Notes under the pieces: generated by a model
The model's database searches: none
Seen by the model: only the letters and a program-made list of their open reading frames with translations
What the model was told of the DNA's origin: nothing
Translations under genes and position numbers: made by a program
Shown: piece by piece, positions 55,039 through 63,974 of the stretch
Layout of the letters: each line of letters begins with the position of its first letter
How positions within the stretch are numbered: position 1 is the stretch's first letter
Source of the DNA: Wenyingzhuangia gilva
Lineage (GTDB): Bacteria > Bacteroidota > Bacteroidia > Flavobacteriales > Flavobacteriaceae
Assembly (NCBI RefSeq): GCF_030519655.1
Contig: NZ_JAUMIT010000003.1
Location: 1 to 64,000, forward strand
Length of the DNA stretch: 64,000 nt
Reading direction: 5' to 3'

Positions 55039-56805
55039 TTAATTTATCGTGATTTCTTCCGTTGGATAACGGTAGTTTTTATGTTTTACTTTTTTAAATA
55101 CTGCAATTAAAATAGACAACATACTTACCCTACCAATAAACATGATGATGATAAGTACAAATTTACTAAAACTACTTAAGCTAGCCGTAATTCCCAAACT
55201 TAACCCTACGGTACTATAAGCAGAGAAACATTCAAAAGCAATGCTTAGTAAATCTAGTTGTGGATCAAATTCAGAGATGGCAAATATTCCAAACCCTATG
55301 ACTACTAAAGATAATGAGATGACTGCAAAAGCCCTACGGATAGAAACTTCTGCAATTTCTCTTCGGTATATTTCTATTCTAGATTTTCCTTTTGCCAAAC
55401 TAAAAAAGTTTAAAGTGGCTATGGCAAAGGTGTTGGTTTTAATACCCCCTCCTGTAGAAGCTGGCGAAGCCCCAATCCACATTAATAAAATAATTAAGAG
55501 GATGGATGAGGTTTGTAAAGCTCCAGTATCAATGGTGTTAAAGCCAGATGTTCTTGGAGTAGTGGCTGCAAATAATGAAGCAACAAGTTTCCCTACAATT
55601 CCTTTTTGACTGGTAAGGATGTAATTGTATTCGTTTATAAAAAAGATAATTGTTCCAAAAACGGTTAATGATATTGTGGTAATTAAAGCAATTCTACTGT
55701 TAATATTTAGCACCCATGGTCTGTAGCTAATCTGTTTTTTTCTAAACAACCTGCTGATGATAAAATACTTGGTGTATTTTACCAAGTTGGCAACAATAGG
55801 AAATCCTAAGCCACCTAACATAAAAATGGCAATAACAATGGTCTGTAAAGTATAGTTATATCTAAAACCAGTTTCGTACAAACTATTTGGCAAAGTAGAA
55901 AAACCAGCATTACAGAACGCTGAAACGGAGTGGAAGGCAGAAAAGAAAATTCTTTCTAATAATGAGTTGAATAAACTTTCATCTAAGCTAGTATAAATTA
56001 ATAGTGCTCCAATAGATTCTATAAAAAAGGTGATGAATAAAATTCTTTTTAAGGTGGTAAATACTTCTCCTAGTTTTTTAGAATTGGTCATGTCACCTAA
56101 AACCAATTGGTTTTCATAAGTAGCACCATCTTTAAAAAAATAACTAAAATAACTAGCAAAAGTTAAGATTCCCAAACCACCAATTTGTATTAAAATAACT
56201 AGAATGGTTTGTCCAAAGTCGGTAAAAAAACTTCCAGTATCTACTACAATCAAACCAGTAACACAAACAGCGCTGGTAGAGGTAAACAGGGCATCTAAGA
56301 AAGAAATGTTTGTATAGGTTGCATTGGGTAGCATCAATAAAAAAGCTCCTATTACAATGAGTAAAAAGAAGCTAAGGATAAAAAGTTGGGCTGGATTTAA
56401 AAATTTTCTTTTGTAGGTTACCTTACGTTCGGCAAACTCTCTAATAAACGTTAAGATAATGGCAAGTTTCATCCATATATCATCATAGAATAAAGAAAGT
56501 TGCTTTTGAGATTGTTCTGAAAAAAAGTGAAAATAAATAATAAAAAGTATTACAATAATACTAATCACATCAAAAAAAATAACATTTTTTCTTAAGACCT
56601 TACTTTGTTTGATATATCTTAAAGCTGTGGCTATAAGTCCTGTAATTAACACCACAAAATAAATTTCGTTTACAGAAACTTGTAAGTCTTTGGTTTGTGT
56701 ATATCCAAAATCTATAACCAACACAACCATTCCTAAAAGGCTTAATAAAAAAGCAATTCTGTAAATAAGATGATGGTTGATGCTATTGATTAGTTTTTCT
56801 TTCAA
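55039..56805 (-). CDS. Potassium uptake pore subunit (TrkH/KtrB family)
   Basis: 588 residues with an N-terminal extension of about four helices (residues 1-130), then the TrkH/KtrB core. The four selectivity-filter loops are visible: STSAVCVTGLIVVDTG, FCNAGFSTLP, ATTPRTSGFNTIDTG and SAYSTVGLSLGIT, each with the conserved Gly. It imports K+ (with Na+ or H+) and is gated by the neighbouring RCK subunit. Confidence 0.93.
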   Translation of the reverse strand: MKEKLINSINHHLIYRIAFLLSLLGMVVLVIDFGYTQTKDLQVSVNEIYFVVLITGLIATALRYIKQSKVLRKNVIFFDVISIIVILFIIYFHFFSEQSQKQLSLFYDDIWMKLAIILTFIREFAERKVTYKRKFLNPAQLFILSFFLLIVIGAFLLMLPNATYTNISFLDALFTSTSAVCVTGLIVVDTGSFFTDFGQTILVILIQIGGLGILTFASYFSYFFKDGATYENQLVLGDMTNSKKLGEVFTTLKRILFITFFIESIGALLIYTSLDESLFNSLLERIFFSAFHSVSAFCNAGFSTLPNSLYETGFRYNYTLQTIVIAIFMLGGLGFPIVANLVKYTKYFIISRLFRKKQISYRPWVLNINSRIALITTISLTVFGTIIFFINEYNYILTSQKGIVGKLVASLFAATTPRTSGFNTIDTGALQTSSILLIILLMWIGASPASTGGGIKTNTFAIATLNFFSLAKGKSRIEIYRREIAEVSIRRAFAVISLSLVVIGFGIFAISEFDPQLDLLSIAFECFSAYSTVGLSLGITASLSSFSKFVLIIIMFIGRVSMLSILIAVFKKVKHKNYRYPTEEITIN

Positions 56806-56903
56806 AACATAATAATTAATGAAGGTGTAAAAGTAATAATAATTTAGGAAGATGGAATCATCTATCTAAAATCAATTTCCTCCTTATATTACGAGCGATA
56901 AAC

Positions 56904-57200
56904 TTATTTTATTTGTTTGATTAACTCAATATTTTGTGAATGATTAGCACTATAAGACATGGTCAGTGTTCCTTTGATGCCATCATGGGTAGAAATAGCA
57001 AATAATTCTGACTGATCTGATGGGTTTGTAATTCCTTCAAATCTGTAAAAACTATCAACTTTTAAATCATTTGGTTGGTATTCTTTTTTAGCATAAAGAG
57101 CCTTTATACAAGTGTCGTTTGCTACAAAATTATCAGTATATCCTTTTTGAGTTAGATTGTTGATAGCTTCAGAAAGTGTTTCAAAATTTTGAGTTTCCAT
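56904..57200 (-). CDS. Conserved small protein of unknown function
   Basis: 98 residues, acidic, no signal peptide or membrane helix. N-terminal helix (FETLSEAINNLTQKGYTDNF), then strands (LKVDSFYRFEG, ELFAISTHDGIKGTLTMSY). Homologues in Bacteroidota are, from memory, sometimes labelled phosphoribosylpyrophosphate synthetase, which is surely wrong as no PRPP motif is present. It stands alone between trkH and msrA. Confidence 0.6.
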   Translation of the reverse strand: METQNFETLSEAINNLTQKGYTDNFVANDTCIKALYAKKEYQPNDLKVDSFYRFEGITNPSDQSELFAISTHDGIKGTLTMSYSANHSQNIELIKQIK

Positions 57201-57259
57201 TTTTTGTGATTTTATTTTAAGTTACAAAAAATGAGCGAGACTTTATAATACTCTCTTAT

Positions 57260-57844
57260 TTACTTTTTAAAGTATTTTGCTTTAAATCTGTTTAGTCTAG
57301 GAATAGAAACTGCTTTTATATAGGAGTTTTCAGGGTGATTTTTCTCGTAGTTTTGATGATAATCTTCTGCAGGATAAAAATGGTCAATCATCTTAATTTC
57401 CGTGACTGCTTTTCCATTAAAAAGTTTGTTAACATAGTTAAATTTTGCTTGTGCGATTTTATGTTCTTGCTCATTGCTATAAAAAATGATTGAACGATAA
57501 CTGTTACCAAAATCAGGATTTTGTCCAACAGTGGTTGGATCTTGTGATAAATAAAACACATTTACCAATTCAGCATAATCAATTTCTAGTGGATCGTAAT
57601 ACACGGCAACAGTTTCGGCATGTCCGGTTTTGTGAATGGTTTTATATGTAGGATTTTTAACATCACTACCAGCATATCCAGAAATGGCTTCTTTAACTCC
57701 AGGAACACTTTCGTATATAGCCTCTACACACCAAAAACATCCGCTAGCAAAGTATGCTACTTTTAAATTTTTATTGGTAGGTAATTTTGTGGTTTGCGAA
57801 AAAAGGGAGCTAGAAATAAATAGCGCAACTAATAAAGTTCTCAT
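57260..57844 (-). CDS. msrA: Peptide-methionine (S)-S-oxide reductase MsrA, exported
   Basis: 194 residues from the ATG at 57844, which gives a signal peptide (MRTLLVALFISSSLFSQ); the frame extends upstream, but that part is not signal-like. The active site is GCFWCVEAIYESV with the catalytic Cys of GCFW, followed by SGYAGS, HAETVAVYYDP and DYHQNY, all MsrA hallmarks. It repairs oxidised methionine, here in the periplasm. No MsrB domain is fused. Divergent from the peroxiredoxin gene. Confidence 0.93.
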   Translation of the reverse strand: MRTLLVALFISSSLFSQTTKLPTNKNLKVAYFASGCFWCVEAIYESVPGVKEAISGYAGSDVKNPTYKTIHKTGHAETVAVYYDPLEIDYAELVNVFYLSQDPTTVGQNPDFGNSYRSIIFYSNEQEHKIAQAKFNYVNKLFNGKAVTEIKMIDHFYPAEDYHQNYEKNHPENSYIKAVSIPRLNRFKAKYFKK

Positions 57845-58002
57845 ATTAAATATTGTTTTTAGCCTTTGTCGACAGGTTAATTGTTTCATTACAAGAGCCC
57901 ATAAATACTATTCTTATTAGATTAAAATAAGAAAACTTGATGTTTAATTTAAAACCATAAATAAAATCAATACTGCAATAAAAACATTAGATAGAAATCG
58001 AC

Positions 58003-58032
58003 TTGTTTTATTCAACATTGGACGTAAATTTG
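58003..58032 (+). promoter_or_regulatory. Bacteroidota-type promoter of the peroxiredoxin gene
   Basis: TTG at 58003-58005, a 19-base spacer, then TAAATTTG at 58025-58032, an exact match to the -33 TTG and -7 TAnnTTTG elements. The start codon lies 40 bases downstream. Confidence 0.75.
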
Positions 58033-58072
58033 TCCTACAAATAAAAAATAAATCATTTAAAAATTAATAAAT

Positions 58073-58714
58073 ATGGCAACAGCAGTTGGGAAAAAATTTC
58101 CAAATTTAGCAGTAGATGCAATGAACGAATTAGGAGATACTTTTAAAGTAAACGTTTTAGAAGAAGCTCAAAAAAACAATAAAAAAGTATTATTGTTCTG
58201 GTATCCAAAAGATTTTACTTTTGTTTGTCCTACAGAATTACATGCTTTTCAAGCAGCTTTAGGTGAGTTTGAAAAAAGAAATACTATTGTAATTGGAGCT
58301 TCATGCGACACTCCTGAAGTACATTTTGCATGGTTAAGTACTGCAAAAGACAACGGAGGAATTGAAGGTGTAACTTACCCATTGTTAGCAGATTCTAACC
58401 GTAACTTATCAGAAGTTTTAGGAATTTTAGACATTGCTAGCGAAACATTTAACGAAGAAACTGGAACTTACGTTAAAGAAGGAGACAACGTAACTTACCG
58501 TGCTACTTACTTAATTGATGAAGAAGGAACTGTATTCCACGAAGGAATTAACCACATGCCAGTTGGACGTAACGTAAACGAATTCTTAAGATTGATTGAT
58601 GCTTATGCTCACGTACAATCTCATGGAGAAGTTTGTCCTGCAAACTGGGAAGAAGGTAAAGAAGCAATGCAAGCAAACGCTAAAGGAACTGCTGCTTACT
58701 TAGCTAAAAACTAA
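58073..58714 (+). CDS. 2-Cys peroxiredoxin (AhpC/Prx1 type)
   Basis: 213 residues. Peroxidatic Cys52 in FTFVCPTE and resolving Cys188 in GEVCPANW make a typical 2-Cys peroxiredoxin that reduces H2O2 and organic peroxides. Conserved GASCDTPEVHFAWL and TYPLLAD segments fit. The codon choice is biased to TAC, AAC and similar forms more than its neighbours, which suggests strong expression, as does the consensus promoter. A terminator follows; a thioredoxin gene is next. Confidence 0.94.
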   Translation: MATAVGKKFPNLAVDAMNELGDTFKVNVLEEAQKNNKKVLLFWYPKDFTFVCPTELHAFQAALGEFEKRNTIVIGASCDTPEVHFAWLSTAKDNGGIEGVTYPLLADSNRNLSEVLGILDIASETFNEETGTYVKEGDNVTYRATYLIDEEGTVFHEGINHMPVGRNVNEFLRLIDAYAHVQSHGEVCPANWEEGKEAMQANAKGTAAYLAKN

Positions 58715-58763
58715 ATCATAATAATTAAGAATTATGATTTATTGTAATTCCTAATTAAAAAAT

Positions 58764-58807
58764 AACCGGATGTTTAAAGTTGATGAAATCAATCATCCGG
58801 TTTTTTA
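58764..58807 (+). terminator. Terminator after the peroxiredoxin gene
   Basis: Stem AACCGGATG / CATCCGGTT with an inner GTTGAT/ATCAAT helix, then T6, 50 bases after the stop. Confidence 0.8.
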
Positions 58808-58851
58808 ACACCTATTATTTAGAGGTTTCACTTTTAAAATGAATATTGATT

Positions 58852-59163
58852 ATGAAAGAATTAACAACAGATACGCTTCAAGAAGAAGTAAACAATAACA
58901 GTTTGGTATTTGTACAATTTTCTGCCGGATGGTGTGGAAACTGTAGAATTATGAAACCAAAGTTCAAAAAGTTTTCTACTGAAGTAGAGGGAGCTGAATT
59001 TATTGTGATTGATGCAGAGAAAAATCCTGAATCAAGAAAATTAGCGAACGTAAATAATTTACCAACATTCGCTGCTTTTAAAAATGGAGAATTGGTTAAC
59101 CAAACTCAAACAAACAAAGCAGACGTTTTAAAATCATTTATAGATGAAATTGCCAATAATTAA
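58852..59163 (+). CDS. Thioredoxin family protein
   Basis: 103 residues from the ATG at 58852; a TTG two codons earlier is less likely. The active site is WCGNC in QFSAGWCGNCRIMKP, an unusual variant of WCGPC, and the cis-Pro is in NNLPTFAAF. Cytoplasmic. It may reduce the neighbouring peroxiredoxin. The next gene starts inside its last codons. Confidence 0.88.
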   Translation: MKELTTDTLQEEVNNNSLVFVQFSAGWCGNCRIMKPKFKKFSTEVEGAEFIVIDAEKNPESRKLANVNNLPTFAAFKNGELVNQTQTNKADVLKSFIDEIANN

Positions 59164-59401
59164 ACACATGACTCAGTTTATTGCTGAGAACGATGTAGAT
59201 TATATACACGAAACCATTGAAACTTTAGAAGCACTTACAGAAGTAAGTTCTTTAAAAGATGAAGAATTAGATGTGATTGGAGAAATTATCTCTAATTTAT
59301 ATGGTGCTGTTGAGGTAGACAAAGAAATTAAAAACGGAGTTCCTCAAAAAGAAGCCTTAAACGGTTTTATGAAACGTGTTTTAGGATCTATAGATCAGTA
59401 A
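59144..59401 (+). CDS. Small conserved protein (DUF6952-like)
   Basis: 85 residues, acidic and helical (DYIHETIETLEALTEV, LDVIGEIISNLYGAVEVDK, LNGFMKRVLGSIDQ). The start ATG overlaps the thioredoxin stop by 20 bases in another frame; a later ATG at 59168 is possible. I recall relatives in Flavobacteria that begin MKLPVIKHL, which supports the earlier start. The tight overlap suggests translational coupling and a role linked to thioredoxin or peroxide defence; this is inference. Confidence 0.7.
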   Translation: MKLPIIKHMTQFIAENDVDYIHETIETLEALTEVSSLKDEELDVIGEIISNLYGAVEVDKEIKNGVPQKEALNGFMKRVLGSIDQ

Positions 59402-59497
59402 TTGTTTATCTGTTGATACGCTTAGTTGTTGAGTTGATATTAGAAAAACAAACAAAACAATTAAACGGTTACACAATTAAACAAATCAACAAAAAAA

Positions 59498-60232
59498 ATG
59501 AAGAAAGCCTATTTTAATTGGAGTTCTGGAAAAGACTCGTCCTTAGCTTTATATAAAACATTGAATCAATCTGACTATCAGGTTGATTTTTTGTTGACCA
59601 ATATCAACAAAGATGTCAATCGTGTTTCTATGCACGGTTTAAGAGAAGAATTATTAGATGCTCAGGCAGCAGCTATTGGAATTCCTTTGCGTAAAATTGA
59701 ATTTTCTGGAAATGTAACCATGAAAGAATATGATGAAACCATGCGTAATGCTATGGCATCTATTATTAAAGATGATTATCAACATTGTTTTTTTGGTGAT
59801 ATTTTTTTAGAAGATTTAAAAGCTTATAGAGACACAAAATTATCAGAAGTAGGAATTACGGGCGTATATCCGTTGTGGAAACAAGATACCAAAGCCTTGT
59901 TAACAGAATTCTTGTCTTTAGGTTTTAAAGCGATTACAGTTTGTGTAAATGCACAATATTTAGATAAAAGTTTTGTGGGTAGAGTGATAGACGAACAGTT
60001 TATAGATGATTTACCAGAAAATGTAGATGTGTGTGGTGAAAATGGAGAATTCCACACTTTTGTTTTTGACGGTCCTATTTTTAAAACACCTGTACCATTT
60101 TCTGTTGGGGAGAAAGTACACAGAACCTACCAACCCTCAGAAAATGATGATGACAATTGTTATCAAAAAGACAAAGAGGTAAATTGGGACACAGGTTTTT
60201 GGTATTGTGATCTTTTACCTGTTACCAATTAA
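59498..60232 (+). CDS. Diphthine-ammonia ligase family ATP-pyrophosphatase
   Basis: 244 residues. The N-terminal PP-loop YFNWSSGKDSSLALY binds ATP, and the segments LLTNINKDVNRVSMHG, FGDIFLEDLKAYRD and GVYPLWKQDTKALLTEF are characteristic of the Dph6-type family. Bacteria have no diphthamide, so the real substrate in bacteria is unknown; amidation of a cofactor or metabolite is likely. It stands 96 bases after the DUF6952-like gene and 109 before bshC. Confidence 0.85.
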   Translation: MKKAYFNWSSGKDSSLALYKTLNQSDYQVDFLLTNINKDVNRVSMHGLREELLDAQAAAIGIPLRKIEFSGNVTMKEYDETMRNAMASIIKDDYQHCFFGDIFLEDLKAYRDTKLSEVGITGVYPLWKQDTKALLTEFLSLGFKAITVCVNAQYLDKSFVGRVIDEQFIDDLPENVDVCGENGEFHTFVFDGPIFKTPVPFSVGEKVHRTYQPSENDDDNCYQKDKEVNWDTGFWYCDLLPVTN

Positions 60233-60341
60233 AAAATTACAAGTTTGATGATCAATTAGATTTATTTAATTGTGATTTTTGTAAATTCACCCTCGTAATA
60301 AAAGTAATTTTTTACGACATACCTCAGAGCAATAATTACCT

Positions 60342-61946
60342 ATGGATTGTATACAAATACCTTATAAAGAGACCGGATATTTTTCTAAAATCATGTTAGA
60401 TTATTTAGAGCAAAAAAAAAGTATTCAGCCTTTTTATCATCGTTTTCCATCCATAGATAATTTTGAAGCTCAGATTCAGGAAAAATCAGATTCTTTTCCT
60501 GTAGAAAGCAGAAAAGTTTTGGTTAATGCTTTAGAGCAGCAATATCAAAACATAACACTAAGTACGCTTACACAACACAACATCAACAATTTAGTTTTAC
60601 CGAATACTTTCACCATTACTACTGGACATCAATTAAATTTGTTTTCTGGGCCTTTGTACTTTTTGTATAAAATTGTATCGGTAATCAATTTGTGTAAAGA
60701 GTTAAAGGAAAAGTATCCAAAACAGAATTTTGTCCCTATTTATTGGATGGCTTCAGAAGATCATGATTTTGAAGAAATTCAATATTTTAATTTTAAAAGT
60801 GAAAAAGTAATTTGGGAAAAAGAGGCTGGTGGAGCTGTGGGTCGTTTGTCTACGGATGGATTAGAAGCTGTTTTTGAAACTTTTTCAAGTTTATTAAATT
60901 CAAGCATCAACGCAAATGAATTAAGAGAGTTGTTTAAAAAAGCTTATTTAGAGCATGATCATTTAACGGAGGCTTCTCGTTATTTAGTGAATGAATTGTT
61001 TGGAGAATATGGCTTAGTTGTGGTTGATGGAGATGATCAGCAATTAAAATCATTATTCAAACCTTATGCATTACAAGAATTAAAAGAGCAAACCAGTTTT
61101 AAAGAAGTAACCAGAACAAGTGAGCAACTGGCTCGTGAATCTTATCCAAACCAAGTACACCCTAGAGAAATTAACTTGTTTTACATAGGGAATGGTTATC
61201 GAGAAAGAATATTAAAAAAAGACGATGTTTATACGGTAAACAATACCTCTTTAAGCTTTTCATCTGCAGAAGCTATTTTTGAAGAAAAAGAAAACGTAAC
61301 AGATGTAATTTCAGGAAATGCTTTATTAAGGCCTTTGTATCAAGAAGTTATTTTACCAAATCTTTGCTATGTTGGAGGAGGAGGAGAGTTGGCTTATTGG
61401 ATGCAATTAAAATCAACTTTTAAAGCTTTTAATATCCCATTTCCAATGTTGTTGATGCGTAATTCAGCTTTGTTGGTTACCAAAAAACAACAAAAAAAAT
61501 CAGAGAAATTAAACCTTACTTTACAAGAATTGTTCTTGTCTCAAAATGAGTTGATTTCCAAAAAAGTAAATGAAAAATCAAACATCCATTTTGATTTTGA
61601 AAGCAAACGAAAACAGCTAGAAGAAAACTTTAAGGAATTAGAAATGCTTGCTAGTAAAACCGATGCTTCTTTTATTGGTGCAGTAAAAGCACAAGAAAAA
61701 AAGCAATTAAAAGGTTTAGATCATCTTGAAAAAAGATTGTTAAAAGCGGAGAAGAAAAAAATGTACGATTTGGTCACTAGAATTGAATTGTTACAAAACG
61801 AATTATTTCCAAATCAATCTTTAGAAGAAAGACAGCGTAATTTTGCTGATTATTACGAATCTTACGGAAAAGAATTATTGATTATTTTATTCAAAAGTTT
61901 AAAACCTTTAGAACAACAATTTACAGTAGTTTATTTACCAGCATAA
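60342..61946 (+). CDS. bshC: Bacillithiol biosynthesis cysteine-adding enzyme BshC
   Basis: 534 residues, the normal size. A Rossmann-like core with TTGHQLNLFSGPLYFLYK (the family's GHQ), PIYWMASEDHDFEEI (the HxxxH-like DHDF motif) and YVGGGGELAYWMQL is followed by a long coiled-coil (about 380-480, rich in Lys, Glu and Leu). BshC adds cysteine to glucosaminyl-malate in the last step of bacillithiol synthesis. bshA lies at 12773-13909; bshB is not in the window. Confidence 0.95.
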   Translation: MDCIQIPYKETGYFSKIMLDYLEQKKSIQPFYHRFPSIDNFEAQIQEKSDSFPVESRKVLVNALEQQYQNITLSTLTQHNINNLVLPNTFTITTGHQLNLFSGPLYFLYKIVSVINLCKELKEKYPKQNFVPIYWMASEDHDFEEIQYFNFKSEKVIWEKEAGGAVGRLSTDGLEAVFETFSSLLNSSINANELRELFKKAYLEHDHLTEASRYLVNELFGEYGLVVVDGDDQQLKSLFKPYALQELKEQTSFKEVTRTSEQLARESYPNQVHPREINLFYIGNGYRERILKKDDVYTVNNTSLSFSSAEAIFEEKENVTDVISGNALLRPLYQEVILPNLCYVGGGGELAYWMQLKSTFKAFNIPFPMLLMRNSALLVTKKQQKKSEKLNLTLQELFLSQNELISKKVNEKSNIHFDFESKRKQLEENFKELEMLASKTDASFIGAVKAQEKKQLKGLDHLEKRLLKAEKKKMYDLVTRIELLQNELFPNQSLEERQRNFADYYESYGKELLIILFKSLKPLEQQFTVVYLPA

Positions 61947-61948
61947 TA

Positions 61949-62296
61949 TTATTTTATTCTGTAATTATTTAATATATCATCCATTTCTAGTTTAAACTTT
62001 GTTCCTTTTAATAAATCTTTCAAGAGGAATAGTTCATCATAGCTAAGTTTCATTCTAATTTCAGTGCAATCAGCTTGATACACTACCATTTTGTTTTTTA
62101 GATCCTTAGAACAGTTACAGTTCTTGTAATGTGATATAATTTCTTCCATCGATTTAATAAAGTTTGATAATTCTTTATGATTAATCATAAAGCTTACACT
62201 ACCAATTTCGAGGACTATTATTGATTTCTTCTCTTCATTAAGCAATTCAAAAGTAATGCCTATTATGTTTTCATAAATGGTTTTGATAGATCTCAT
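61949..62296 (-). CDS. Conserved small protein of unknown function
   Basis: 115 residues from the ATG at 62296; six further codons upstream are possible. Mixed alpha/beta, no signal. A CNC motif (HYKNCNCSKDLKN) and a further Cys (QADCTEIRM) might bind a metal. The ending LSYDELFLLKDLLKG resembles a helix found in small Flavobacteria proteins, but I do not recognise the family. It is convergent with bshC, with 2 bases between the stops. Confidence 0.55.
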   Translation of the reverse strand: MRSIKTIYENIIGITFELLNEEKKSIIVLEIGSVSFMINHKELSNFIKSMEEIISHYKNCNCSKDLKNKMVVYQADCTEIRMKLSYDELFLLKDLLKGTKFKLEMDDILNNYRIK

Positions 62297-62314
62297 TTTT
62301 ATATTTTTGCTCAA

Positions 62315-62617
62315 ATATAATATTTATTTAGAATTAATAAAAATAAATAATTAAGGCATTAAAAGAAAAAAGACTGGTAAAAAAACAAAAGTGCTAGTTT
62401 TAAAAATAAAAACTAACACTTTGTTTATGGATATCATTAAAATTCTTTTTCATAGCATTTTTAACATCCAATTCATAAAAAAAAGCTCAACCCATAGACT
62501 ATAGCTATTTTTTATTTTAAAAAAATAAGATTTTATGTACCTTACGCAACGAAATTACGATTCATTTAAAGAATTGTCAACTGCGTTTTAACGCAGTTTT
62601 TTGTTAAGTTAAAGAAA
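62315..62617. other. Intergenic gap with two hairpins before the PAS-LuxR gene
   Basis: 303 AT-rich bases between divergent genes. An inverted repeat at 62386-62423 (CAAAAGTGCTAGTTTT against AAAACTAACACTTTG) is followed on the minus strand by a T-run. A terminator-like hairpin CTGCGT/ACGCAG with T6 lies at 62580-62603, 15 bases before the plus-strand start. No gene long enough to support. Confidence 0.5.
62580..62603 (+). terminator. Terminator-like hairpin just upstream of the PAS-LuxR gene
   Basis: CTGCGT (62581-62586), a 4-base TTTA loop, ACGCAG, then T6. No plus-strand gene ends shortly before it, so it either ends a small transcript or attenuates the following gene. Confidence 0.5.
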
Positions 62618-63349
62618 ATGAAAAATCAGAAGTTAGGAGAATATTCAAAAAGGTTGATTACAGACATCCCTTTAGATGACTCTCATAAGTCATATGAGTA
62701 TTATAGAAATACATTACCCAATTTTAAAGATCAGGCAGTTTATGTTTATTCTTTTAAAGAAAATAGAATGGTTTATGCTGCTGGTTGGGAAGATGTTTTG
62801 GGGTATAAGGATGATGAAATAACCATGATGACCATAGTAAGCATTACAACGCCTAAGTTTTTAAAATTTTCAAGCGAATTGAATGATAAAGCCATGATGT
62901 TTCTGAATAAAATAGACAAAGATTTAGAAAAATATAGTTTTACTTTAGAACTTGAGAAGTTTCATAAAAAAGGTCATGTAGTGCCATTATTCTCTAGGGT
63001 TGCTGTTCACAAAGCATGTAATGGAAAAATAGAAGAAATTATTGGAATTTCTCATGTAATAAAAACCTTAAAGTTGGGCGATATTATGCAATATGCTGCT
63101 TATGGTCCTAAAGTAAAAGATTTTGAAGCTGCATTAAATAAAGAATTATTTCAGCACTATGCTATTTCTAGAAAAGAAAAAGAAGCATTGTATTTAGCAG
63201 CTAAAGGTTATGCTTTTAAAGAAATTGCTGATGAATTAAATGTCTCTCAATCTGCTATTGAAAAAAGAATTATTCCTATGTACAAAAGGTTTAATGTAAA
63301 AAGTTTACCTCATTTGGTTAGTTTTGCTTATGAAAATAACATTCTTTAA
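62618..63349 (+). CDS. PAS domain-containing LuxR family regulator
   Basis: 243 residues. The middle (about 38-150) resembles a PAS domain (VYVYSFKENRMVYAAGWEDVLGY, KGHVVPLFSRVAV, EEIIGISHVIKTL). The C-terminal 65 residues are a LuxR/GerE helix-turn-helix: SRKEKEALYLAAKGYAFKEIADELNVSQSAIEKRI. It lacks a kinase or receiver and would respond to a small ligand or redox state through the PAS domain. A terminator-like hairpin sits right before its start, so attenuation is possible. Confidence 0.85.
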   Translation: MKNQKLGEYSKRLITDIPLDDSHKSYEYYRNTLPNFKDQAVYVYSFKENRMVYAAGWEDVLGYKDDEITMMTIVSITTPKFLKFSSELNDKAMMFLNKIDKDLEKYSFTLELEKFHKKGHVVPLFSRVAVHKACNGKIEEIIGISHVIKTLKLGDIMQYAAYGPKVKDFEAALNKELFQHYAISRKEKEALYLAAKGYAFKEIADELNVSQSAIEKRIIPMYKRFNVKSLPHLVSFAYENNIL

Positions 63350-63350
63350 A

Positions 63351-63974
63351 CTAATCTGATAAATCTACACTGTAAATATCAGTTTTAGCAACACCAATAG
63401 TTTGTAATACCATTCGCCATTCCTCTCTTTGTTTGGTTTCATTGGTTCCCAAAATCCAAATAACATTTTTGTTTTTTAGAATATTTCTGTTATGCGTGTT
63501 TTTTGGAGTAAATCTATCTACATAGCTTAAAAATTCTTTTGGAGTAATTAATTTATTGTGTTTAAGATTGTCGGGGTTAATATCATCTATAATTAAATAA
63601 TCACAACTTTTCCAGTTCCATATTAAATCATTGTTTTCATGATTTTTATAAAACAAACTATATAATTTAGTAGCAGTTATATAAGTACAACTTTGTTTTT
63701 TAAGAGCCAATTCATTGGCAATGGCAACTCCTAAATTTGTTTTTCCCTCGTTCACATTCCCAAAAATAAGTAAATGGTTTCGCTGATTTTGAGGTTTCTT
63801 ATTTACAAAATTTAAAATGATATTTTTTTCTACATCATCTATAGCACCAATCCATTGAGACAATCTAAATTGAAAAGGAAAAAAAGCATATTGCTGATAA
63901 ATTCTAAGGGTATACCAATAAATAAAAGGATAAAATAACAAGAGTAATATTACTATGGTTATAATACCTATCAT
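63351..63974 (-). CDS. Membrane-anchored P-loop ATPase (DnaC/IstB-like)
   Basis: 207 residues from the ATG at 63974; the frame is open to the window edge, so a start further out cannot be fully excluded. One N-terminal membrane helix (about 3-22) precedes an AAA+ fold: Walker A GNVNEGKT, Walker B YLIIDDI and sensor-1 VIWILGTNET. This is similar to DnaC/IstB helicase-loader ATPases but with an unusual membrane anchor. Function unknown. The stop is 1 base from the stop of the PAS-LuxR gene. Confidence 0.65.
   Translation of the reverse strand: MIGIITIVILLLLFYPFIYWYTLRIYQQYAFFPFQFRLSQWIGAIDDVEKNIILNFVNKKPQNQRNHLLIFGNVNEGKTNLGVAIANELALKKQSCTYITATKLYSLFYKNHENNDLIWNWKSCDYLIIDDINPDNLKHNKLITPKEFLSYVDRFTPKNTHNRNILKNKNVIWILGTNETKQREEWRMVLQTIGVAKTDIYSVDLSD

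Noticed and set aside
56904-57200. Phosphoribosylpyrophosphate synthetase
   Set aside because: The protein has 98 residues and no PRPP-binding or ATP-binding motif; the label is a known misannotation type.
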